Source: an uncultured Oscillibacter sp. (GTDB lineage: Bacteria; Bacillota; Clostridia; Oscillospirales; Oscillospiraceae). From it: DNA of 13,597 bases. The stretch lies in the NCBI GenBank assembly GCA_902476875.1, contig CABSFC010000074.1, positions 1 to 13,597 of the forward strand, read 5' to 3'. Each line of letters starts with the position of its first letter. Position 1 is the first letter of the stretch. Of this stretch, positions 1-7,992 are shown piece by piece. The notes under the pieces were generated by a model, which saw only the letters and a program-made list of their open reading frames with translations, was not told where the DNA came from and ran no database searches. The position numbers were made by a program, and so were the translations under genes.

Positions 1-1972
<1,972 letters not shown>

Positions 1973-2019
1973 ATATCGGAACTCCTTTCAGGGGAAAACG
2001 CGTCTCAAAATTCTATCGC

Positions 2020-2048
2020 AGTATACCACAAAAGCGGCGGGGCCACAA
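2020..2048 (-). promoter_or_regulatory. ftsH promoter
   Basis: On the minus strand, -35 TTGTGG (2048-2043), a 17-nt spacer and -10 TATACT (2025-2020), with an extended TGG directly before the -10. Transcription would start near 2013, giving a leader of about 40 nt. Seen in sequence; activity is inferred. Confidence 0.65.
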
Positions 2049-2091
2049 GGATAAGGAATGTATTTTTGATGAAGTTTCTGTAAATTCCTAC

Positions 2092-2120
2092 TTTATTGTA
2101 ACCGGCTTCTATGATATACT
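2092..2120 (+). promoter_or_regulatory. rlmB operon promoter (extended -10)
   Basis: Extended -10 TGATATACT at 2112-2120. The -35 at 17-nt spacing is poor (TTTATT, 2092-2097), which is tolerable for a TGn promoter. It lies back to back with the ftsH promoter, about 43 bp between the two -35 regions, so both could share upstream control. Confidence 0.5.
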
Positions 2121-2149
2121 ACCACATGAATGTGACAAAATCTTCGTTT

Positions 2150-2155
2150 GAGGAG
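2150..2155 (+). promoter_or_regulatory. Ribosome binding site that fixes the rlmB start
   Basis: GAGGAG six bases before the ATG at 2162. An in-frame ATG at 2111 lies inside the predicted -10 element and has no ribosome binding site, so the shorter start is preferred. Confidence 0.75.
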
Positions 2156-2161
2156 AAAATC

Positions 2162-2929
2162 ATGGACGAACAGAGAAAAAACAGCCTGACCGCCGAGGCC
2201 GACGGCGTCATCGAGGGGCGCAACGCCGTCATCGAGGCCCTGCGGGCCGGGGAGAGCATCGACAAGATCTACCTCCAGAAGGGGGAGACCGACAAGACCC
2301 TGGGGCACATCGCCTCCAGGGCCCGGGCGGCGGGCGTCGTGGTGGTGGAGGCGGACAGGCGGAAGCTGGACGCCATGAGCCGCACCCACGCCCACCAGGG
2401 CGTCATCGCCCTGGCGGCGGTGCGGGAGTACGTCAGCGTGGAGAGCATCCTCCAGGCTGCGGCGGACAGGGGGGAAACTCCCCTCCTGGTGATCTGCGAC
2501 GAGATCTCCGACCCCCACAACCTGGGGGCCATCATCCGCACCGCCGAGTGCGCCGGGGCCCACGGCGTCGTCATCCCCAAGCGCCGCAGCGCGGGGCTGA
2601 CCGCCGTGGTGGCCAAGACCTCCGCCGGGGCGGTGGCCCACATGCCCGTGGCCCGGGTGCCCAACATCCCGGCGCTGCTGAAGGACCTGAAGAAGCAGGG
2701 CGTGTGGGTGTTCGGCACGGCGGCGGACGGCACGACGACTTTGTACGACGCCGATCTGAAGGGTCCGGCGGCCATCGTCATCGGCAGCGAGGGCGACGGC
2801 ATGACCCGTCTGGCGGCGGAGAACTGCGACTTTCTGGTCAGCATCCCCATGCGGGGGAAGCTGAACTCCCTGAACGCCTCCGCCGCGGCGGCGATTTTGC
2901 TGTACGAGGCGGTGCGGCAGCGGGGGTGA
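2162..2929 (+). CDS. rlmB: 23S rRNA (guanosine-2'-O-)-methyltransferase RlmB, SpoU/TrmH family
   Basis: Transfers a methyl group from S-adenosylmethionine to the 2'-O of a conserved guanosine in the peptidyl-transferase region of 23S rRNA (G2251 in E. coli). 255 residues, normal length for the family. N-terminal L30-like substrate-binding domain about 15-90 (GVIEGRNAVIEAL), then the SPOUT knotted catalytic domain with all three motifs: motif 1 NLGAIIRTAE 120-129, motif 2 IVIGSEGDGM 205-214, motif 3 IPMRGKLNSLNAS 228-240. Arg126, Glu210 and Asn238 are the expected conserved polar residues. It is the first gene of a probable two-gene unit: the next start is 49 bp downstream and I see no terminator between them. 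Assignment to RlmB rather than another SpoU paralogue rests on the N-terminal domain and length. Confidence 0.93.
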   Translation: MDEQRKNSLTAEADGVIEGRNAVIEALRAGESIDKIYLQKGETDKTLGHIASRARAAGVVVVEADRRKLDAMSRTHAHQGVIALAAVREYVSVESILQAAADRGETPLLVICDEISDPHNLGAIIRTAECAGAHGVVIPKRRSAGLTAVVAKTSAGAVAHMPVARVPNIPALLKDLKKQGVWVFGTAADGTTTLYDADLKGPAAIVIGSEGDGMTRLAAENCDFLVSIPMRGKLNSLNASAAAAILLYEAVRQRG

Positions 2930-2978
2930 TGGGGGACCCGCGGGCTGGGATCAACGAACGTTTTTAAAGAGGAAAGAT

Positions 2979-5165
2979 ATGGCGTCAAAGAACGAAAACG
3001 AGCTATACGGGACCGGGACCACCGACGTGCCTCCCGCGGAGGGGGAGTTCTCCCTGGAGGAGATCCTGGCGGAGTACGGCGGGAGCCTGGAGCAGCAGAT
3101 GCTGCGGGGCGTGGAGCGGGAGCTGGAGGCGGAGACCGCGCCGCCCGCGCCTGGGCCCGCGTCCGCGCCCAAGTCGGAGCCGCCCAAAGCCGCCCCGCCG
3201 AAGCGGGCGGAGAGGAAGGCGCCTGGGAAGCGGCCGGCGGAAGCCGCGTCCCCCGTGCCAAACCCCGCCCGGCAGGCGGAGCAGCTGCGGCAGGAGGCCC
3301 GGGACAAGCTGCTGGCCCAGGCGGTGGACCTGGAGAAGCTGGAGCGGGAGCTGCCCCGGGCCCCCCGGCCCATCTCTTTGGAGGAGGTGGTGGGCAGCAC
3401 CGTGGACGCGGTGATGGAAGAGGGGAACGAGCCGCTGCTGCGGCCCAGGCGGGGGCTGTTCTCCCGCCGGAGGCTGCGGGAGGAGACGGAGGAGCTTTAT
3501 CCCGCTCCGGAGCCGGAGCCAGAGCCGGAGATCGAGCCCATCGGCCCGGAGGAGGACCTGCTGGACGCGGCGGGGGACTACCGGGAGGCGTACAAGGCCC
3601 GGCGGGGCGCCCTGACGCCGGCGCTGCTGATCGCCCTGGTGCCCACGGCGCTGCTGGGGCTGGAGCGGTACGGCCGGACGGTGCCCTACTGGAGCGGCGA
3701 CGCGAAGGTACAGAGCATCCTGCTGCTGGTGTGCCTCGCCCTGACGGCGCTGCTGTGCCGGGGCGTGTTCGGCAAGGGGATCTCCATGCTGGCCAGGAAG
3801 CGCTGTACCAGCGAGCTTTTGATCGCCCTCTCCGCCCTGGCGGCGGCGGCGGACTGCGCCGCCCGGCTGCTGTCGGCGGAGCGGACGGCCGTGATGCCCT
3901 ACGGCTCCGTGGCGTGTCTCGCCCTGGTGTTCGCCCAGTGGGGCGTCAGCCGGGAGAGCCGGGGCATGTACGATATGTTCCACGCCGCCGCCATGGACGA
4001 CGAGCCGCCCTATCTGGTGACGGACACGGAACGGGGCGCCTGCAAGCAGCGGGGGGCCGTCCCGGGCTTCTACACCACCGCCATGCGGGACGACGCGGCC
4101 ACACTGTGGCAGACGGCGCTGCTGCCGGTGGTGCTGGTGGCCTCCTTCGTGTTCGCGGGGCTCAGCTCCCTGGGCCAGGAGCGGGGGAGCGACTTTTTGC
4201 TGAACTGGTCCGCCATCCTGGCGGCGGGGGCCACCTTCTCCCTGCCGTTGTGCTGGTCCCTGCCCTGGTCCCGCCTGGCACGGCATCTGCAGAAGACGGG
4301 CTGCGCCGTGGCCGGCTGGTCCGGCGCGGAGAAGATCAGCCGCCGGAAGGCCATGATCGTGACGGACGGCGACCTGTTCCCGCCGGGGACCATCCAGCTC
4401 AACGGCGTCAAGGTCTACGGCGAGGAGCTGAAAAAGGCCGTGTCCTACGCCGCCACCATGGCCCGCTGCGCGTCCTGCGGGCTGGAGCGGCTGTTCGACG
4501 GCCTGCTCCGGGCCGAGCTGGGGCGCTATGAGAAAGCCGACGACTTCAGCTTCTACGAGGAGGGCGGCTACTCCGGCACCATCCACGGCGAGTCCGTGTT
4601 GCTGGGCACCGCGTCCTTCATGCGGAAGATGGAGGTGCGCCTGCCCGGGGACATCAATCTGAAAACCGGCATCTTCCTGGCGGTGGACCGCCAGCTGATC
4701 GCGGTGTTCGCGGTGAAGTACAACCCGTCGGAAAACGTGGACTTCGCCCTGCGGATGATGCGCCGCAGCCATATCACGCCCATCCTGGCGGCCCGGGACC
4801 CCAACATCACCCCGGCGCTGCTGAAGCGGAAGTTCCACAAAAAGGTGAAGGTGGAATACCCGGACCTGACCGCCCGGGTGGCCCTCAGCGAGGCGGAGCA
4901 GGACCGGGACCTGCCCCGGGCGCTGCTGTTCCGGGAGGGGCTGCTGCCCTACGCCGAGACGGTGGCGGGCAGCCGGCGGCTCTGCAAGGCCGTCCGCCGG
5001 GCGGCGGCGCTGTCGCTGCTGGGCAGCGCGGCGGGAACGCTGCTGGCGTTCTACCTGGTCTTCCAGGGGGCCTACGACCTGCTGACCCCCCTGGCGCTGG
5101 AGGCGTTCCTCCTGCTGTGGACGCTGCCGGTGCTGCTGATGACGGACTGGACGGGACGATACTGA
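2979..5165 (+). CDS. Membrane protein resembling a catalytically dead P1B-type ATPase, with disordered N-terminus
   Basis: 728 residues; no annotated family recognised at first sight. Residues 1-205 are charged, Pro/Glu-rich and probably disordered (E-P repeat 177-187) and carry two SLEE[IV][LV] motifs (25-30, 133-138). Eight likely membrane helices follow: about 211-228, 245-262, 278-298, 305-322, 378-397, 407-428, 674-695 and 701-722. That 4+2+2 layout, with a large cytoplasmic loop at 430-670, is the P1B heavy-metal ATPase topology. Within the loop, GCAVAGWSGAEKISR (441-455) leading into IVTDGD (460-465) sits where those enzymes have the GILIKGGEALE region and then FDKTGTLT. EGGYSGTIHGESVLLGTASF (528-547) resembles their nucleotide-binding domain. 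Catalytic signatures are missing: no DKTG, no TGE actuator domain (loop 323-377 is too short), no TGDN (ARDPN instead), no GDGxNDxPAL, no CPC in helix 6. It follows rlmB with an AGAGG site at 2968-2972. Function unknown; the ATPase ancestry is inference. Confidence 0.8.
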   Translation: MASKNENELYGTGTTDVPPAEGEFSLEEILAEYGGSLEQQMLRGVERELEAETAPPAPGPASAPKSEPPKAAPPKRAERKAPGKRPAEAASPVPNPARQAEQLRQEARDKLLAQAVDLEKLERELPRAPRPISLEEVVGSTVDAVMEEGNEPLLRPRRGLFSRRRLREETEELYPAPEPEPEPEIEPIGPEEDLLDAAGDYREAYKARRGALTPALLIALVPTALLGLERYGRTVPYWSGDAKVQSILLLVCLALTALLCRGVFGKGISMLARKRCTSELLIALSALAAAADCAARLLSAERTAVMPYGSVACLALVFAQWGVSRESRGMYDMFHAAAMDDEPPYLVTDTERGACKQRGAVPGFYTTAMRDDAATLWQTALLPVVLVASFVFAGLSSLGQERGSDFLLNWSAILAAGATFSLPLCWSLPWSRLARHLQKTGCAVAGWSGAEKISRRKAMIVTDGDLFPPGTIQLNGVKVYGEELKKAVSYAATMARCASCGLERLFDGLLRAELGRYEKADDFSFYEEGGYSGTIHGESVLLGTASFMRKMEVRLPGDINLKTGIFLAVDRQLIAVFAVKYNPSENVDFALRMMRRSHITPILAARDPNITPALLKRKFHKKVKVEYPDLTARVALSEAEQDRDLPRALLFREGLLPYAETVAGSRRLCKAVRRAAALSLLGSAAGTLLAFYLVFQGAYDLLTPLALEAFLLLWTLPVLLMTDWTGRY

Positions 5166-5197
5166 GTTCTGGGGGGGAGCGGGCTCCCTCCGGCGGA

Positions 5198-5230
5198 AAA
5201 AAGTCTCGGGCCATTGGCCTGGGACTTTTT
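5198..5230 (+). terminator. Rho-independent terminator of the rlmB operon
   Basis: Stem 5198-5212 pairs with 5216-5230: 15 bp with two G-T pairs, loop ATT, 3' arm ending in TTTTT. GGGGGAG (5173-5179) and CTCCCCC (5233-5239) could form an outer stem around it. Confidence 0.85.
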
Positions 5231-5304
5231 GCCTCCCCCGCCCTGGTTGCCCCGGGGCGGGGCGTTTCCAGCGGGCGGATGTCCTGCTGAAAACCCTGCA
5301 AATT

Positions 5305-5329
5305 GCCGCCTTTGGCGGCTTTTTCTTTT
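5305..5329 (+). terminator. Second, back-up terminator
   Basis: GCCGCC (5305-5310), loop TTT, GGCGGC (5314-5319), then TTTTTCTTTT. It lies 75 bp after the first terminator, isolating fusA2 from the upstream operon. I see nothing further in 5240-5300 or 5330-5400 beyond low-complexity G/C and T-rich DNA. Confidence 0.85.
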
Positions 5330-5400
5330 GCGTGTGTGACAAAAATTTACCGCTTTTTTTCTCTGTCCTGCCCAAAATGTGGAACCTGCCAAAATTTTTG

Positions 5401-5429
5401 TTGTATTAGTTGCCGGAACGTTGTATAAT
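5401..5429 (+). promoter_or_regulatory. fusA2 promoter
   Basis: -35 TTGTAT (5401-5406), 17-nt spacer, consensus -10 TATAAT (5424-5429). It is the only promoter called here with a perfect -10 and the only one without a TGn extension. Transcription probably starts near 5436, leaving a leader of about 92 nt. Confidence 0.75.
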
Positions 5430-5440
5430 TTCTACATTAG

Positions 5441-5493
5441 GGATTTTGACGAAGGTCGAAGAGTCCGGTCCCGGCCGTCCCTTCCGGCGGCCG
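5441..5493 (+). promoter_or_regulatory. Possible folded 5' leader of fusA2
   Basis: Two potential stems before the ribosome binding site. GGATT (5441-5445) pairs with AGTCC (5462-5466) around an inner TTGAC/GTCGAA hairpin (5446-5460) with a bulged G. CGGCCG (5472-5477) pairs with CGGCCG (5488-5493). There is no T-run, so this does not look like an attenuator. I recognise no known riboswitch class. Confidence 0.3.
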
Positions 5494-5510
5494 CGTTGAC
5501 AGCACAATAT

Positions 5511-5516
5511 AAGGAG
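5511..5516 (+). promoter_or_regulatory. Ribosome binding site that fixes the fusA2 start
   Basis: AAGGAG ends at 5516, 11 bases before ATG 5528. An in-frame GTG at 5516 overlaps this site and so cannot be its start codon. Confidence 0.75.
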
Positions 5517-5527
5517 TGGAACGAACT

Positions 5528-7600
5528 ATGAGCTATTCAGTACAGAACATCCGAAACGTCTGCCTGCTGGGCCACAGCGGCAGCGGTAAGACCGCCCTGG
5601 CGGAGAGCCTGCTTTACATGACCGGCGCCATCGACCGGATGGGCCGCGCGGCGGACGGCAACACCGTCTGCGACTACGATCCCGAGGAGACCAAGCGGCA
5701 GATCTCTCTCTCCACCGCCGTGGCGCCTCTGGACTACAAGGGCTGCCGCATCAACGTGCTGGACACCCCGGGCGCGTTCGACTTCTCCGGCGAGGTCATG
5801 GAGGCCCTGCGGGCCGCCGACGCCGCCATCATCGTCTGCTCCGCCAAGGACGGCGTGTCCGTGGGCCTGGAGAAAGCCTGGAAGTACTGCGAGGAGCGGA
5901 ACATGCCCCGCTTCGTCTACATCTCCAAGACCGATGAGGACAACTCCGACTACAACGCCACCTTCGAGGCCCTGCGGGAGCGCTTTGGCAAGAAGATCGC
6001 CCCCGTGGTGGTGCCCATCTGGGACGAGCACAAGAAGGTCACCGGCATCATCGACGTGCTGAACAAGCGCGCCTTTGAGATGCAGAGCCTCAAGCGCGTG
6101 GAGATCGAGGTCCCCGCCGACAAGGAGGAGGTCATCACCGAGTTCAACGACGCGCTGAAGGAGTCCGTGGCCGAGACCAGCGAGGAGTTCATGGAGAAGT
6201 TCTTCGGCGGCGAGGATTTCACCTACGCCGAGATGATCCAGGGCCTGCGCCAGGGCGTGCGGGAGCTGAGCCTGTTCCCCGTGCTGTGCGGCTCCGCCGT
6301 CAACTGCATGGGCTCCCTGATGCTGATGGACAACATCGTGGACCTGCTGCCCAACCCTATGGAGGGCAACTACCACAAGGCCACCAAGTCCGACGGCGAG
6401 ACCGAGGAGTTCGTGGTCTCCCCCGGCGGCGTGCCCACCGCGTTCGTGTTCAAGACCGTCTCCGACCAGTACGGCAAGTACTCCATGGTGAAGGTCCTGT
6501 CCGGCTCCATTACCCCCGACCTGCCCATGGTCAACGCCCGCACCGGCGCGTCTGAGAAACTGGGCCGCATGTATGTTATGCGGGGCAAGAAGGCCACCGA
6601 GGTCAAGGAGCTGGCCTGCGGCGACATCGGCGCCATCGCCAAGATGGACAAGGTCCGGACCGGCGACACCCTGTGCGACGCCCGCAAGGTCGTGGAGCTG
6701 AAGAACATCCCCTTCGCGGAGCCCTGCTACTCCGTGGCCATCTCCCCCAAGACCCGTGGCCAGGAGGACAAGGTGGCCCAGGGCCTCGGCCGCCTGAACG
6801 AGGAGGACCCCTCCTTCACCGTGGTCAACAACGCCGAGACCCACCAGATGGTCCTCTCCGGCGCCGGCGACATGCAGATCGACGTGCTGGTGAGCAAGCT
6901 GAAGAGCCGCTTCAACGTGGAGACCGAGCTGAAGCCCACCCGCGTGCCCTACCGCGAGAAGATCCGCAAGACCGTCCAGAAGCAGGGCCGCCACAAGAAG
7001 CAGACCGGCGGCAGCGGCCAGTTCGGCGACGTGTGGATTCGCTTCGAGCCCAACCCCGAGACCGAGGAGATGGTGTTCGCCGAGGAGGTCTTCGGCGGCT
7101 CCGTGCCCAAGAACTTCTTCCCCGCCGTTGAGAAGGGCCTGCGGGAGGCCTGTGTCCACGGCCCCCTGGCGGGCTATCCCGTGGTGAACCTGAAAGCCGT
7201 GCTGTACGACGGCTCCTATCACCCCGTGGACTCCTCCGAAATCGCGTTCAAGACCGCCGCGCAGCTGGCCTACAAGGCCGCCATGCCCGAGGCCAACCCC
7301 GTTCTGCTGGAGCCCATCGGCGAGCTGAAGGTCACCATCCCCGACAGCTACATGGGCGACGTCATGGGCGACATCACCAAGCGCCGGGGCCGCGTCATGG
7401 GCATGAACCCCACCGGCGACGGCGAGCAGGTGCTGGAGGCCGAGGTGCCCATGGCCGAGATGGGCAGCTACGCCATCGACCTGCGGTCCATGACCCAGAG
7501 CCGCGGCAGCTTCACCTTCCACTTCATCCGCTACGAGGACTGCCCGCCCGCGGCCCAGGAGAAAGCCATCGCCGAGGCCAAGGCGATGGAGCAGGCGTAA
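5528..7600 (+). CDS. fusA2: Elongation factor G-like translational GTPase (EF-G-2 / FusA2 type)
   Basis: A GTPase of the EF-G fold, expected to bind the ribosome. It belongs to the divergent EF-G-like group typified by Thermus EF-G-2, not to the canonical str-operon EF-G. 690 residues with all five EF-G domains: G domain about 1-280 with P-loop GHSGSGKT (15-22), switch I KRQISLS (56-62), DTPGAFDF (79-86), SKTD (133-136) and GSA (255-257); domain II about 300-390; III about 395-470; IV about 475-600, with loop TGGSGQFGD (493-501); V about 600-675. Canonical EF-G has AHIDAGKT and DTPGH; here the catalytic His is Ala83. The gene is monocistronic, with rpsL, rpsG and tuf absent nearby. Its last 63 bp are repeated downstream. 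Confidence 0.92.
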   Translation: MSYSVQNIRNVCLLGHSGSGKTALAESLLYMTGAIDRMGRAADGNTVCDYDPEETKRQISLSTAVAPLDYKGCRINVLDTPGAFDFSGEVMEALRAADAAIIVCSAKDGVSVGLEKAWKYCEERNMPRFVYISKTDEDNSDYNATFEALRERFGKKIAPVVVPIWDEHKKVTGIIDVLNKRAFEMQSLKRVEIEVPADKEEVITEFNDALKESVAETSEEFMEKFFGGEDFTYAEMIQGLRQGVRELSLFPVLCGSAVNCMGSLMLMDNIVDLLPNPMEGNYHKATKSDGETEEFVVSPGGVPTAFVFKTVSDQYGKYSMVKVLSGSITPDLPMVNARTGASEKLGRMYVMRGKKATEVKELACGDIGAIAKMDKVRTGDTLCDARKVVELKNIPFAEPCYSVAISPKTRGQEDKVAQGLGRLNEEDPSFTVVNNAETHQMVLSGAGDMQIDVLVSKLKSRFNVETELKPTRVPYREKIRKTVQKQGRHKKQTGGSGQFGDVWIRFEPNPETEEMVFAEEVFGGSVPKNFFPAVEKGLREACVHGPLAGYPVVNLKAVLYDGSYHPVDSSEIAFKTAAQLAYKAAMPEANPVLLEPIGELKVTIPDSYMGDVMGDITKRRGRVMGMNPTGDGEQVLEAEVPMAEMGSYAIDLRSMTQSRGSFTFHFIRYEDCPPAAQEKAIAEAKAMEQA
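7538..7600 (+). repeat. 63-bp direct repeat, copy 1 (3' end of fusA2 including stop)
   Basis: Covers the last 20 codons plus the TAA of fusA2. It is identical, base for base, to 7730-7792; the offset is exactly 192 bp. Identity begins at the GAC codon (Asp671) and stops directly after TAA. Confidence 0.97.
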
Positions 7601-7729
7601 GGAGCCGCCGCCGGGAGTCCGGCGTACAAGTATTTCGCCGCAGGTGAAATCTTGAAATCGGCCGAATTCACTTCGGACGATTTGAGTCAAACGCGGGGTC
7701 CCCGTGCGATGCGGAGCATCGGGTGGGGC
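7601..7729. repeat. 129-bp hairpin-chain insert between two copies of the fusA2 end
   Basis: No plausible gene. Five inverted repeats follow one another: 7609-7624 (6 bp, loop GAGT); 7632-7650 (8 bp with one G-T, loop GCA); 7655-7683 (AAATCG/CGATTT outside CCGAA/TTCGG, 11 bp with one mismatch, loop TTCAC); 7694-7704 (CGGGG/CCCCG); 7708-7720 (GATGC/GCATC, loop GGA). Such chains of short palindromes resemble REP- or MITE-type intergenic repeats or a structured RNA. I recognise no named family and see no terminal inverted repeats or transposase. It would be transcribed as part of the fusA2 3' untranslated region, because the first T-tailed hairpin is at 7803. Confidence 0.6.
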
Positions 7730-7792
7730 GACTGCCCGCCCGCGGCCCAGGAGAAAGCCATCGCCGAGGCCAAGGCGATGGAGCAGGCGTAA
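7730..7792 (+). pseudogene. 63-bp direct repeat, copy 2: untranslated remnant of the fusA2 3' end
   Basis: Perfect duplicate of 7538-7600 with no start codon or ribosome binding site of its own. It lies 11 bp before the terminator, the spacing expected of the original gene end, so copy 2 probably marks the ancestral 3' junction. Absence of any mismatch suggests a recent event or ongoing gene conversion. Confidence 0.85.
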
Positions 7793-7802
7793 AAACAGCT
7801 AC

Positions 7803-7836
7803 AAACGCACCGGGGAGGGTTCCCCGGTGCGTTTTT
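7803..7836 (+). terminator. fusA2 terminator
   Basis: Stem 7803-7816 pairs with 7821-7834 (14 bp, core CGCACCGGGG/CCCCGGTGCG), loop GGGT, and a TTTTT run 7832-7836. Confidence 0.9.
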
Positions 7837-7884
7837 GCGGCAGTTTTGAACGATTTATGAAATCTCGCGGATTTTTCATGAAGT

Positions 7885-7898
7885 GTTGCAATAGCAAC
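7885..7898. promoter_or_regulatory. Candidate operator upstream of the rubrerythrin gene
   Basis: Inverted repeat GTTGC-AATA-GCAAC centred about 42 bp before the likely transcription start, overlapping or just upstream of the weak -35 position. It does not match the PerR or Rex consensus that I know. Could bind an unidentified redox regulator; weak evidence. Confidence 0.25.
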
Positions 7899-7918
7899 TA
7901 GCCAATATTCGGATATCC

Positions 7919-7927
7919 TGTTATACT
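7919..7927 (+). promoter_or_regulatory. Extended -10 promoter of the rubrerythrin-BFD operon
   Basis: TGTTATACT at 7919-7927 (TG-T-TATACT). No good -35 at 17-18 nt (TAGCCA, 7899-7904), which fits either an extended -10 promoter or one needing an activator. Leader of about 59 nt. Confidence 0.55.
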
Positions 7928-7992
7928 CATATCATCCCAAGGGGAAAGGGATCAGACACAAAAATTGTTTAATACATAAGGAGGAAATAAGT

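Noticed and set aside
2937..2944. CCCGCGGG palindrome between rlmB and the next gene as a terminator
   Set aside because: Only four pairs per arm with no loop, and the T-run is 17 bp further on, so it should not end transcription.
3003..5375. 790-codon open frame on the minus strand over the pump-like gene
   Set aside because: Arg/Gln/Pro/Gly-biased shadow without recognisable domains; the plus frame has membrane helices, a ribosome binding site and matched terminators.
5537..7690. 717-codon minus-strand frame antisense to fusA2
   Set aside because: Leu/Gly/His/Val-biased reverse-strand artefact of a codon-biased GC-rich gene.
7601..7729. tRNA or known riboswitch in the hairpin-chain segment
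   Set aside because: No cloverleaf, no T-loop GTTC box or CCA end, and it lies downstream, not upstream, of a gene in its own transcript.
7704..7901. 65-codon plus-strand open frame after fusA2
   Set aside because: Runs through the duplicated segment in another frame and across the terminator; no ribosome binding site and Arg/Pro-rich composition.
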